From the NCBI GenBank assembly GCA_038524795.1, contig JBCBIJ010000010.1, positions 1 through 64,000 of the forward strand: 64,000 bases of DNA. The letters are read 5' to 3'. The stretch comes from CALBPI01 sp038524795. GTDB lineage: Bacteria; Pseudomonadota; Gammaproteobacteria; Steroidobacterales; Woeseiaceae. Of this stretch, positions 17,134 through 25,931 are shown one piece after another. The stretch's first letter is position 1. Each line of letters begins with the position of its first letter. The notes below the pieces were generated by a model. It ran no database searches, was not told the origin of the DNA, and was given only the letters and a program-made list of their open reading frames with translations. Position numbers and translations under genes: made by a program.

Positions 17134-18959
17134 CCCGCTTTTGCGCCTTCGTCAGACGCCTCGCCCGCGTCGTCATTGGCCGCGTCTGAGGGACTTTCGT
17201 TGTCGTGGTCGCGGTCTGTGCGCAACACGGACGCCAGCTGATCGGCGGCCTGCTTGGCCGTTTGAATGAGCTGGCTTTCGTCCTGATAAAACGCGCTTTG
17301 CTCGCGCATGAAGCGCTCGTCGTACTCGAGAAACGTCTCCGTCGCCCGCTTTGATTCCTGCGGGGAGTGGCCGAGCAGTTCGAGCAGGTGCGTAGCCATG
17401 TGCAGGCTGGAGTGCAGCGTGTCGCGAACCGGTCGCGAGATGCCGAGGTCCATGAGTCGGTAGGCGTGCACACGGTTGCGGGCACGGGCCAGGATCTTCA
17501 GGTGCGGGAAGCGTTGGCGGATCAGCTCCGCAGCTTCGACCGAGCGCTCGACGTCGTCGATGGCCATGATGAGGTACTTGGCATTCTCCGCACCCGCGGC
17601 CTCCAGCAGGTCGAGCCGGCGCGCGTCGCCAAAGTAGACCTTGTTGCCGAAGCGGCGAACGACTTCTACTTGCTCGGGGTCCGCCTCCAGTGCTGTGAAC
17701 GGGATGCCCTTGCTGCGCAGCACGCGGCCGATGATCTGACCAAAGCGACCGAAGCTGACGATGATGACTTCATTCTCGTCGTTTTCCATCGTGTCGTAAC
17801 TGGGCTGGGCGTCTCGGCCCGAACGCGACAGCAGCCGGTCGGCCGCGATCATGACCAGGGGCGTGAGTGCCATCGACACACTGACGACCACGATAAGCAG
17901 CTCGGACAGCTCGGCGGGCATGACATCCGACGTCACCGCAGCTGTAAACAACACGAAGGCAAACTCACCACCCTGCGAGAGGATGAGGCCCATCCGGATA
18001 CGTTCGGCCGTGGTGAGTGAGAACCGCCCGCCCAGCAGGTACAGCACCAGCGCTTTAACGAGCATGAGCACGACGACAATAGCGAAGATATCGCCAGCGC
18101 GTTCGCTGATGAGCCCCAGGTTCACGGACATGCCGACTGCGATGAAGAACAGACCCAGCAGCAAGCCCTTGAAGGGTTCGATGTCGACCTCGAGTTGGTG
18201 GCGAAACTCGGAGTCGGCAAGCAGCATGCCTGCAATGAAGGCACCCAGGCCCATCGACAGGCCAACCTGATACATGAGGGTAGCGCTGCCAATGACCACG
18301 AACAGGGCGACGCCCGTGATGAGCTCGCGAATGCCCGACCCGGCGACGATGCGCAGGATGGGTCGCAGCGCGAAGTGGCCGCCCACGATGAGCGCAAGAA
18401 TGGCGCCTGCGGCCAGCCCGATAGACTTGGGGTCCATGTCGAGGCTGCTGCCCACGGCCAGCAGCGGCAGCAACGCCAGCATGGGAATGACGGCCATGTC
18501 CTGGAACAGGAGCACGGCGAAACTCGCGCGACCGTAGCGGCTCGGCAGCTCTTCGCGTTCACCGAGCAGCTGCATCACAAAGGCGGTAGACGACAGCGCC
18601 AGGGCAAAGCCAACCACTGTGGCCACCTGCCAGGGCTGCCCCGAGAGGATCGTGAGACCCGTGAGCGCGAGGCCACTGAGGAGGACTTGCAACCCGCCCA
18701 GCCCGAATACTGAGTTACGCAGCACCCAAAGGCGCGAGGGCTGGATTTCCAGGCCGATGATGAACAGCAGGAATACGACGCCGAGTTCGGCGAAGTGCAG
18801 GATAGTCTCGACGTCGGTAACGAGCTTCAGCACCGAGGGACCGATGATGACGCCGGCAAGCAAATAGCCCAGCACGGAGCCCAGGCCCACGCGCTTGGTC
18901 AGCGGCACCGTGATCACGGCGACGCCCAGATAAATCAGGACCTCAGTCAGGTAGTACAT
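17130..18959 (-). CDS. CPA2-family cation:proton antiporter, Kef-type
   Basis: 609 residues: about 12 membrane segments over residues 1-380, then a cytoplasmic TrkA-N (RCK) nucleotide-binding domain around 400-520 (VIIVSFGRFGQIIGRVL, KVYFGDARRLDLLEAAGA). The acidic C-terminal tail is variable. Layout and length resemble KefB/KefC potassium efflux systems, which respond to glutathione adducts, but no ancillary KefF/G flavoprotein is adjacent, so ligand and gating are unknown. It lies downstream of and parallel to the CHAT/sigma cluster, 92 nt from the anti-sigma-like gene, and might be read through from it. Confidence 0.9.
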   Translation of the reverse strand: MYYLTEVLIYLGVAVITVPLTKRVGLGSVLGYLLAGVIIGPSVLKLVTDVETILHFAELGVVFLLFIIGLEIQPSRLWVLRNSVFGLGGLQVLLSGLALTGLTILSGQPWQVATVVGFALALSSTAFVMQLLGEREELPSRYGRASFAVLLFQDMAVIPMLALLPLLAVGSSLDMDPKSIGLAAGAILALIVGGHFALRPILRIVAGSGIRELITGVALFVVIGSATLMYQVGLSMGLGAFIAGMLLADSEFRHQLEVDIEPFKGLLLGLFFIAVGMSVNLGLISERAGDIFAIVVVLMLVKALVLYLLGGRFSLTTAERIRMGLILSQGGEFAFVLFTAAVTSDVMPAELSELLIVVVSVSMALTPLVMIAADRLLSRSGRDAQPSYDTMENDENEVIIVSFGRFGQIIGRVLRSKGIPFTALEADPEQVEVVRRFGNKVYFGDARRLDLLEAAGAENAKYLIMAIDDVERSVEAAELIRQRFPHLKILARARNRVHAYRLMDLGISRPVRDTLHSSLHMATHLLELLGHSPQESKRATETFLEYDERFMREQSAFYQDESQLIQTAKQAADQLASVLRTDRDHDNESPSDAANDDAGEASDEGAKAG

Positions 18960-19051
18960 GCTGGCGCGGCGCTCCGTGGCTGCGATCGCTCGCAGTGCGA
19001 GTGATTAAGCAGTGTAACCGAGAAGCGCGCGCCAGCCGCGCACGGCGCGAT

Positions 19052-19750
19052 TTAGTCGTCGGCCATCTCGAACGGGAAGCGGAGCGCCTCAGTGCCCGCG
19101 CCTTCAGGGCGCACCGTGAACCGGTAGCTGCCAACGGGCAGCAGGGCGTCAGGCAAAGTCAAACTCAGCGACTGCTCTTCGTTCGGGTTCAAACCACCCG
19201 ATTGCCACAACAAATCGCCGGCCGCAGAGTGTAGTGCGACTGAGTAGCTCGAGGCATCGGCATATCCGATGTCTAGCCCAAAGACCACCTGACCCGAGCG
19301 CTCGGCTTCGATCAGGATGCCGTCCTCGGCGCCGCGTGTTGCGGCCAGGAAGACCACGGGCGTGTTGACTGACGCCATGATCTGACCGCTGTCTTGCGCA
19401 CCAGAGCCGGTGACATTACCAAGCGTGAGCGCGCCCACGGCCGCAAGTGCAGCCACCGAAGCCGCCAGGCCGTAGGCGGGCGAGGCCACGATATTGCGTA
19501 CTCGCGAGAACAGCGGCACGACGTTGCGTGGCGCGGTGTCCTCGGCGCGCAGCTCGCCGCGGCGGCCTGCGGCCTTCATGCTGTCAATGAGCTGCGCACT
19601 GGTCTCCAGCTCATCGAGCGTGTCAGGGTCGCCCGCGTAAAAATCCTCGAACGCCATCGCCTCGGCCTCATCCATTTGGCCCAGAAGGTAACGGTCGACA
19701 AGGTTGTTGGCGACGACCATGTCGCGCGTGATTCTCGTGTCATTAGTCAT
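19052..19750 (-). CDS. membrane anti-sigma factor-like protein, zinc-free type
   Basis: 232 residues. The N-terminal 65 or so (NNLVDRYLLGQMDEAEAMAFEDFY) resemble the anti-sigma domain that grips ECF sigma factors, but the HxxxCxxC zinc residues are absent. A single membrane segment follows at about 90-107 (AYGLAASVAALAAVGALTLG). The remaining 120 residues should be periplasmic and beta-rich (SYSVALHSAAGDLLW...GSYRFTVR). It starts 4 nt after the ECF sigma gene stop, the classic sigma/anti-sigma order. Anti-sigma function is inferred from position and topology. Its outer domain is a plausible target for the exported CHAT protease encoded upstream. Confidence 0.7.
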   Translation of the reverse strand: MTNDTRITRDMVVANNLVDRYLLGQMDEAEAMAFEDFYAGDPDTLDELETSAQLIDSMKAAGRRGELRAEDTAPRNVVPLFSRVRNIVASPAYGLAASVAALAAVGALTLGNVTGSGAQDSGQIMASVNTPVVFLAATRGAEDGILIEAERSGQVVFGLDIGYADASSYSVALHSAAGDLLWQSGGLNPNEEQSLSLTLPDALLPVGSYRFTVRPEGAGTEALRFPFEMADD

Positions 19751-19753
19751 CGG

Positions 19754-20455
19754 TCACTCCCCTCCGTGCGAGTCGACCAAGTCGCGTGCGGCCCGGCTGT
19801 TGTGCGATTCGAGTAGTTCTCTGAATCGCTTCTTGGCGCGGTACAGCACACGGTTGAAATGAAGGTCCGTGAGATCGAGCTGGCGGCAGATGCTCGCCTT
19901 GTCTTCCTGCAGCAGGTAGAAGCGCGTCAGGATGGCGCGATCACGGTCAGAGCTGAGCTCGCCGAGCAGCACGCGCAGGTGCTGGTTGGTTTGCTCGGTA
20001 TCGGCGGCGGCCACCTGGTCCGTGGACATCGTATCCGCGGCCTGCGAGACGCTGTCGCTGTCTGCGTAGGTCTGCCGGCGTTGGCGCCGACGGATCACAC
20101 CGATCAGCAGGTTTCGGCCTGTGCTCTGGATGAAGCCTGCGAGGCGGGACGGGTCCTTGATGCCCTCGCCACGCAGGCGCTCGATGACGACCCGGAACAC
20201 GTCCTGGTGCAAGTCGTCAGCAAGTTCAGGTTCGCCACAGCGGCGCCGCAGCATAAACAGCAGCGGGCGGCTGTAGCGTTCAACAAGCTCACCCTCAGCG
20301 CCGCGGTCGCCCGCGCCAATACGCGCCGCCAGCGACGCGGCGACAGTCGCCTCGTCGTCAGCAGCCGCATCAGGCGCAGCTGTGCCTTCCCTCCCCTTCA
20401 TTGGGGGATATTGTGGCAGAAGTCGGCCGTCGCCTGTGTGAGTGAGTGTTGCCAT
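19754..20455 (-). CDS. ECF-type RNA polymerase sigma factor
   Basis: About 233 residues. Sigma region 2 is visible as ELVERYSRPLLFMLRRRCGEPELADDLHQDVF with RLAGFIQSTGRNLLIGVIRRR. Region 4 is ELSSDRDRAILTRFYLLQEDKASICRQLDLTDLHFNRVLYRAKKRFRELL. I prefer the ATG at 20455 because it leaves the previous gene intact; the frame extends to 20500 and another ATG lies at 20401. A hydrophilic N-terminal extension of about 45 residues precedes region 2, longer than in most ECF factors. It is linked to the anti-sigma-like gene and to the TPR-CHAT gene on the same strand. Confidence 0.85.
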   Translation of the reverse strand: MATLTHTGDGRLLPQYPPMKGREGTAAPDAAADDEATVAASLAARIGAGDRGAEGELVERYSRPLLFMLRRRCGEPELADDLHQDVFRVVIERLRGEGIKDPSRLAGFIQSTGRNLLIGVIRRRQRRQTYADSDSVSQAADTMSTDQVAAADTEQTNQHLRVLLGELSSDRDRAILTRFYLLQEDKASICRQLDLTDLHFNRVLYRAKKRFRELLESHNSRAARDLVDSHGGE

Positions 20456-20478
20456 GGTGGTTGATCCGTTTTGGTGCG

Positions 20479-20880
20479 CTACTGCTGTTGACCGCCCCAT
20501 CCGTCTTCGGCGTCCCAGTCGCCTTCTTCGGGATTTGTGAAGTGGCGGCAGTGGACTGTGAATCCGATCTTGCTCGGTTTGATGGTCATCTCGATCTTGC
20601 GCTCACCGCCTTTCAGCGTGCCGCGGATCACACCATCCTTGTCGAGCCGTGCTTCGGCGCCAGCCCAGAGGTTTGTGTTGCGCTCTGTGAGTCCACAAAG
20701 CTCGGGGTTCTTGCGCCAGTCGCACTTGCGGTAGCGGAATTGGACGTGGCCATTGGGGTCGACGCATATGAACAGGAAGTCGCCCTTTCGCATTGGGATG
20801 GTCTTACCGGTCAGCGGCTTGTCGGCCGTGCACTCCCATACATAGTTGAAGTCGTTCGAATTAGTTTCTTCTGCAATCAT
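20479..20880 (-). CDS. protein of unknown function in the CHAT/sigma cluster
   Basis: 133 residues, not recognised. It has no signal peptide or membrane segment, so it is probably cytoplasmic. It is rich in aromatic and charged residues with predicted beta character, and has five cysteines (in VWECTA, FICVDP, RKCDWR, ELCGLT and VHCRHF) but no CxxC pair. The C-terminus is acidic and glycine-rich. GGGGAG 6 nt before the ATG at 20880 is a strong ribosome site, supporting expression. Its place between the CHAT protease and the sigma factor suggests it is a substrate, adaptor or inhibitor in the pathway. That role is pure inference. Confidence 0.65.
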   Translation of the reverse strand: MIAEETNSNDFNYVWECTADKPLTGKTIPMRKGDFLFICVDPNGHVQFRYRKCDWRKNPELCGLTERNTNLWAGAEARLDKDGVIRGTLKGGERKIEMTIKPSKIGFTVHCRHFTNPEEGDWDAEDGWGGQQQ

Positions 20881-21009
20881 TGCTTCTCCCCACGTGGTGG
20901 CTTGTTTCCGCCCCTATTGGCGGCTTGTTCTTCACGGCACACGCCGAGGACACGCTGGCCCTCGCACCCACTCTGTCGCTTTAGTGTCTTTTATCTCACG
21001 TGCCGCGGC

Positions 21010-24000
21010 CTAATCGCCCTGCAATGTGAATCCCGACCAATAATAGGGGTGTTTGTAGCGTCGATCGGATCGGAGCGTCTGTTTGGCAACCAGTAGCGCT
21101 CGGGTTGGCGCTGTGCCCTGGAACAGCTCGCTGTAGAAAACGGTCATGAGCTCCGCGGTGGCTCGGTCCTCCACCCGCCAGAGTGTCGCGACGACACGGC
21201 GAGCGCCCGCAAACATAAATCCCCGGGTGAGACCGAGCAGGCCTTCGCCGGCGAGGTCTTGCCCCAGCGCAGTCTCGCAAGCGGAGAGCACCACGAGCTC
21301 GGCGTCGAGCTGCAAACCGTAAATGTCGCGCAGGCCAACAAAACCTGTTGTCGGCTTGCCGTTGGCATCGATCATGGAGAGCGCCAGGCCGCTTCTCGCC
21401 GGGATCTCGTCGTCAGCAAAACCATGCGTAGCGATATGCAGTATTCGGGCGCCGGCAACATCGGGGCTCCTCAATACTGCAGGCCGCGCGTCAAATCCCA
21501 GGTGAACTTTGACGTCAATGCCCTGAGCTTGCGCCGCGATCGACTCCGCCTCAACCCGACTCATACGCAGCCTATTCAGAACCCGGTCTGCGCTGCGCGT
21601 GACGGGACCGTCTTCGAAGCGATCGTCATTCAGGCCGAAGACGGGATCGGCCAATACCGCAACGCCTTTGCCTTTCGGTGCCGGCAGGGAGCGAGACAAC
21701 GCGACTGTGGTCAATGAGGGCAGGTAGACCAGGGGCGTGCTGCCTAGGGCAGGTGGCGCATTGTCCGCAACGCTCAGGATATCGAAGGGTACGTAGTGCA
21801 ACGCACCATCCGCGACTATGGCGACATTGCGTGCCGTTTCGATTTGTTTGCTGATTGGTGCCAGTACCTGTTTCCCGAGTTCGCGTGCCAGCACTTCATA
21901 GCGTCCCCGACGCTGGATCTGTTTGTGCAGCTGCCTGGCCAATCGGTCAATGTCGTCGACGTTGTCAAGACGGGCCACTGCCGTCTCCTCGGCGTCGATC
22001 GCCCAGACATAGCCCGCCCGGTCACCGAGAAAGTACAGAAGCGTGACGTCGCCGGGTTCGTGAAGGCGCCGCATCTCAGTCATCTTCAGCGGGTCCGGTG
22101 CGCGAGAGTCATTTGCCCCTGGTGCGGCGTCGGCGATTCTGTCGTTGATGACGTCGAGCTTTGCTAACAGCGCATTGATCGGCGGTTCTTCCTCGCCGCG
22201 CAGGTGTGCGGTGCGGGCGTTGTTGATCGCGGCCAAGGCGTTCGCTCGCTCCGCCAGCAGGTTCGCCGGCACATCCACCTCGCGCTCTGGCCTGCCTCGA
22301 GACCAGGCATCGACGAGCGACTTGGCTCGGTAACGCTCTGTCATTTCGAGCGCAGCGATGTTGTCACCCATGTCCATTAGGGCGTGAATGGCGAGCTCGT
22401 ACGCCCGCGTGACTGACGCCTGATAAGCTGCGCGCAAATCGGTGCTAGCAATCTCTGTGCGGAGCTGCTCAATCGATGTCACGGCCTCGAGTGCCAGTGA
22501 CAGCGCGGCTTCGTTGTCGCCCGCATCTCGTTTCGCCCAGCCCAGATCGGTCTGCGCCGGCACGACGCCGTAGGGATTCCCGGTTTCCCGCCACAGTGAA
22601 AGTGCTTGCACTAGCGATTGGGCCGCGGTTCTTCGGTCGTTTGCCGCAGTCTGGACACGCCCCAATGCGGTCCAGGCGCGGGCGCGAAACTGCGCGGCGT
22701 CCTCCAAAGCGTCCGCATGCTTTACAGCAGCGGTGGCGAGCTTGAGCGCCTCCGGTAGATCATTTCGATTCAGCGCCGACTCCGCTGCGAGACGCTGCGC
22801 GGCCGAAAGACCCTCTGTGTCCTTATTCCGCTGCGCCAGCGCGATAGCCTCAGCGAAGATATCGCGTGCTTCATCGTCTCGACCCAGCATCGAGAGCGCG
22901 CCGGCGTAGTTCTGCATCGCCAACACTGCCTGTCGGTTGCCGAGTTGTTTCCTAGATTCGTACACCTCGGCAAGAAACTCGATTGCCTGATGCGGTGCAC
23001 CGAGGTCACCATATACCACCGCCATGTTGTTCGTGATGGTGTCAATCTGATCCCGGTTGCCGAGGTCGCGGGCAATCTGCAAGGCGCGTTGGTAGTGATT
23101 GAGTGCTTCCTGATGTTGCCCGAGCTGCTTGAGGTACAACGCATAGTTATTAAGCCAGCGCGCCAGGATGCCCTTGCTAGGCGCTTCGTGCTCATTGATC
23201 AGTCGCCGAAGGATCTTCGATGCGCGAACCATATCGCCACGGCGCTGGTAGACGCCGGCAAGGCTGGTCTCGTAGCGAAGGATGGCCAAGTCGGCGCCCA
23301 GCTCGCGCGCCTGTGCAATGATGCCCGTGTAGCAGGCTTCAGCCTCATCAAGCTTGCGATCGTTTAGGAGGAGCAGGCACAAGTTGGCGGTTGCAGGATT
23401 GGGTGCAAACCCGTCATAGCGTGTTGCGATGCCGTCCTGCGCTCGCTCCAGCGCGCGGCGACCCGTCTCGAAGTCGCCAAGATCCGTGCTGACCAAACCA
23501 ACCATGTTCTGGGCGAGGCCGATGCCATACCGGTCGTCCACCTCCTCGTAAAGCTTGGAGGCTGCGAGTGCATGCTCACGCGCCACTGTGTACTCGCCCG
23601 CTCGTCGGAAGAACGTTGCGGCGGCGACCAGGGTTCTGGCGGCTGCAGTGGGCTCGCCGACTGCCTGCCACTGCGTCGATGCATTGAGCGCGACTCGCGC
23701 AGCGCGGCGCATCGCATCGTCATCTGTTGCGCGATTCAATCGGCTTAACGACGCCTCAGTTGCCAGTGCGCCGAGCTGATCGGCGGGTGCAGATCTTGCG
23801 ACGATGCGAACACGCGGGGCACTCGCCCGCCGTTGGCGAACACGCAGCTCGACTCGGGTTGGCGTTGCTGTGTCGGACTCATACAACCAGAGAATAGGCA
23901 GGTCGACCGCCTTGGTCAGCGTAACCTCTCGACCCGACTCATTGACTACCAGTTCCACAGCGACGAAGCGCGCCTCGGCTTCGAGCACGAGGTAGCCGTC

Positions 24001-24186
24001 GAAGGCAGGTAAGCGCAGCGTGACCCGATCCAGGTCAGCCAGATCCATGTCGAGCGGGGTATTGAGCGTCAGCGACACGGTCTCTGACGTGCTGGCGCGC
24101 GCAGGCGCAGCCGACCCCAGTCCCGCCACAACGCAAGCACACAGGATCGTCAGCCAGGTCCTTTGCTGGCCGCTAAACACACGCAT
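21010..24186 (-). CDS. exported TPR-CHAT (caspase-like) protease
   Basis: 1058 residues. A signal peptide (about 1-32, ending ARA) implies export. Residues 33-140 look like a beta-sandwich. From about 150 to 620 there are many tetratricopeptide repeats (for example LNNYALYLKQLGQHQEALNHYQRALQ pattern around 350). The C-terminal CHAT domain has catalytic H921 in HIATHG and C970 in LSACETALG, followed by the conserved GLTRGFMFAGARRVVATLW and HPYYWSGF blocks. CHAT proteins are caspase-fold cysteine proteases, usually driven by TPR sensing. It is first in a leftward cluster with an unknown protein, ECF sigma and anti-sigma-like protein. Confidence 0.92.
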   Translation of the reverse strand: MRVFSGQQRTWLTILCACVVAGLGSAAPARASTSETVSLTLNTPLDMDLADLDRVTLRLPAFDGYLVLEAEARFVAVELVVNESGREVTLTKAVDLPILWLYESDTATPTRVELRVRQRRASAPRVRIVARSAPADQLGALATEASLSRLNRATDDDAMRRAARVALNASTQWQAVGEPTAAARTLVAAATFFRRAGEYTVAREHALAASKLYEEVDDRYGIGLAQNMVGLVSTDLGDFETGRRALERAQDGIATRYDGFAPNPATANLCLLLLNDRKLDEAEACYTGIIAQARELGADLAILRYETSLAGVYQRRGDMVRASKILRRLINEHEAPSKGILARWLNNYALYLKQLGQHQEALNHYQRALQIARDLGNRDQIDTITNNMAVVYGDLGAPHQAIEFLAEVYESRKQLGNRQAVLAMQNYAGALSMLGRDDEARDIFAEAIALAQRNKDTEGLSAAQRLAAESALNRNDLPEALKLATAAVKHADALEDAAQFRARAWTALGRVQTAANDRRTAAQSLVQALSLWRETGNPYGVVPAQTDLGWAKRDAGDNEAALSLALEAVTSIEQLRTEIASTDLRAAYQASVTRAYELAIHALMDMGDNIAALEMTERYRAKSLVDAWSRGRPEREVDVPANLLAERANALAAINNARTAHLRGEEEPPINALLAKLDVINDRIADAAPGANDSRAPDPLKMTEMRRLHEPGDVTLLYFLGDRAGYVWAIDAEETAVARLDNVDDIDRLARQLHKQIQRRGRYEVLARELGKQVLAPISKQIETARNVAIVADGALHYVPFDILSVADNAPPALGSTPLVYLPSLTTVALSRSLPAPKGKGVAVLADPVFGLNDDRFEDGPVTRSADRVLNRLRMSRVEAESIAAQAQGIDVKVHLGFDARPAVLRSPDVAGARILHIATHGFADDEIPARSGLALSMIDANGKPTTGFVGLRDIYGLQLDAELVVLSACETALGQDLAGEGLLGLTRGFMFAGARRVVATLWRVEDRATAELMTVFYSELFQGTAPTRALLVAKQTLRSDRRYKHPYYWSGFTLQGD

Positions 24187-24285
24187 GCCCGCATCGTCGC
24201 AGCATGCCCGCTGGGCCGCAAGCCAATACCGGCTTTCATGTACCTGTATTCAATGCAAAAATAGAACCGTCTTGGGAGAGAAGCG

Positions 24286-25152
24286 GTGACCATGACGTCA
24301 CGCACGATTCTGACGCTGGTTCTGGCGCTGTTGCTTGCGGGCTGCGGCGGCGATGGGGACACCACCACGGATGGCACTTCAAACGCGACCGCTTCGCGCG
24401 GACGCGACGCTGCGCCTGAAACGCTTGATGACTCGGCGCTGCGCGATCCCGTGGACGTCGACGCGATTGAGATTCCCTACGGTGAAACCGAGGACGCGTT
24501 GCTGCGTGGCTACTTCGTTTACCCGTCTGCAATGGTCGAGCCGCTGCCGGCTGTCATCGTCGTGCACGAGTGGTGGGGTCTCAACGACGCGGTGCGCGAG
24601 GCCGCGACCCAGATCGCTGAGCAGGGCTACATGGTGCTGGCCGTCGATCTGTTCCAGGGCCAGACGGCGTCAAGCACGGCCGATGCCAGCGCGTTGGCGC
24701 GTCAGTTGCTGGAAACACCAGGCTTTGCGGAGCAAAATCTGCGCGCCGCACACACCTTTCTGACGGAAGCCGCGGGGGCACCCACGGTGGCCACGCTGGG
24801 CTGGTCGCTGGGTGGCTACTGGGCTGTCGAAGCGACCCGGTTCCTGCCCGACCAGTTCGCCGCTGCAGTGGTGTACTACGGCCAGCCTGATTCAGACCCC
24901 GATATGGTCTCGGCGATCTCGGCACCTGTCCTGGGTCTCTATGGTGGCGCCGATCGTTCGATACCTGCGGAGTCGGTCCGTGCTTTCCGCAAGCAGGCAC
25001 AGGCACTCGACAAGAGCGTTGAGGTGATCATCTTCCCGAAGGCCAATCACGGCTTCGCAAATCCCGACGATTCGCGCTACGACAACAGAATTGCGGAGCA
25101 GGCCTGGCGGCGCACAGCGGCGTTCCTCGACCGCTATCTGCGCACGAGCTGA
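24286..25152 (+). CDS. dienelactone hydrolase-family lipoprotein
   Basis: 288 residues with a lipoprotein signal (LTLVLALLLAGC), so membrane anchored outside the cytoplasm. The alpha/beta-hydrolase body shows VIVVHEWWGLND, a nucleophile elbow GWSLGG, the acid in YGGADRSIP and His in KANHGFANP. Classic dienelactone hydrolases use Cys at the elbow; this one has Ser, so it is probably an esterase or other hydrolase of the fold. The listed start is GTG; an ATG two codons later at 24292 is equally likely, with GGGAGAG upstream of both. It is divergent from the CHAT gene across 99 nt. Confidence 0.88.
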   Translation: MTMTSRTILTLVLALLLAGCGGDGDTTTDGTSNATASRGRDAAPETLDDSALRDPVDVDAIEIPYGETEDALLRGYFVYPSAMVEPLPAVIVVHEWWGLNDAVREAATQIAEQGYMVLAVDLFQGQTASSTADASALARQLLETPGFAEQNLRAAHTFLTEAAGAPTVATLGWSLGGYWAVEATRFLPDQFAAAVVYYGQPDSDPDMVSAISAPVLGLYGGADRSIPAESVRAFRKQAQALDKSVEVIIFPKANHGFANPDDSRYDNRIAEQAWRRTAAFLDRYLRTS

Positions 25153-25623
25153 CTACTCGGGCGGCTCGGCGTCCTCGGCTTCGGGTTCCGGGTTACAGCT
25201 GAAACGAATGGCCAGGGGCGCTGTGGTACTGCGCTCGCTCACATCACCATCGCTGTTCGTGCAGCGGGCCACAACTTGTGCGGTAAACGCAGCCTCCAAT
25301 GCCGATTCTGTGGGTTCCTCGACGCCACGCCGCGTGCAGATCGTCGGGGCGCTCAGCACGAGCTGGCGTCTGGGTACAGCGAGTGTGAGTGGCGGCAGCT
25401 CGCCTTCTTCGGCAGGCTGCCAGTCAGACAGCGTGTCGCCGAGCGATGCGGCCACAAGCAACGCGTCATCGGAATCCGCGCAGCGCGCGCGGATGCTGAG
25501 ATGGAACGCGAGCGGGCCATCGCTGTCTGAATGCGGTGTGGGCGCGCGTTGTTCGGCTTCGAGCTCAACAACGGCCGGGGAGGCGGTTGCGAGTAGCGCA
25601 ATGGCAATCGTCAGCAGGGTCAT
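25153..25623 (-). CDS. hypothetical exported protein
   Basis: 156 residues with a short signal-like hydrophobic N-terminus (MTLLTIAIALLATASPAVVE). The mature part has four cysteines (RARCADS, PTICTRR, VARCTNS, RFSCNPE), which could form two disulfides. It ends in an acidic Glu/Pro tail. I recognise no family. Its stop abuts the stop of the convergent hydrolase gene. The composition looks like a real periplasmic protein, not a shadow frame. Confidence 0.6.
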   Translation of the reverse strand: MTLLTIAIALLATASPAVVELEAEQRAPTPHSDSDGPLAFHLSIRARCADSDDALLVAASLGDTLSDWQPAEEGELPPLTLAVPRRQLVLSAPTICTRRGVEEPTESALEAAFTAQVVARCTNSDGDVSERSTTAPLAIRFSCNPEPEAEDAEPPE

Positions 25624-25664
25624 CGCGCAACCCTAACGCGAAACCTCATTGGGGGCACGGGCAC

Positions 25665-25919
25665 ATGGTTCAGCGCATCATGAACGGCGGCTACAAGATG
25701 GCCAAGCGGATCGTAATCGCGGTCATTGGCGGCACGGTCCTCGTGCTGGGCGTCGTCATGCTGGTGGCGCCCGGTCCTGGCATTGCTGCGATGGCCGCGG
25801 GCCTCGCCATTCTAGCCGTTGAATTCACCTGGGCGCGGGCCTGGCTCAAGCGTCTGCGCCGCAAGATGAGCGACGCAGGCAGCGCGCTGCGCGGCCGCAA
25901 TATCGACGGCCACCGCTAA
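25665..25919 (+). CDS. PGPGW-type small membrane protein
   Basis: About 84 residues. A membrane hairpin has the sequence VLGVVMLVAPGPGIAAMAAGLAILAVEFTWAR, which matches the PGPGW transmembrane family with the last residue I instead of W. A basic tail follows. ATGs at 25665, 25680 and 25698 are all possible; GGGGGC lies before the first. Function of the family is unknown. It stands alone between two leftward genes. Confidence 0.75.
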   Translation: MVQRIMNGGYKMAKRIVIAVIGGTVLVLGVVMLVAPGPGIAAMAAGLAILAVEFTWARAWLKRLRRKMSDAGSALRGRNIDGHR

Positions 25920-25931
25920 ACGCCGCAAGCG

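Noticed and set aside
20456..20500. Longer start for the ECF sigma factor
   Set aside because: It would overlap the upstream gene by 22 nt with no ribosome site; the ATG at 20455 leaves a normal 23-nt gap.
19052..24186. Type III-E CRISPR (Craspase) locus
   Set aside because: The CHAT and sigma genes prompted a look for repeats, a gRAMP effector or Csx30; none is present, and the CHAT protein has a signal peptide.
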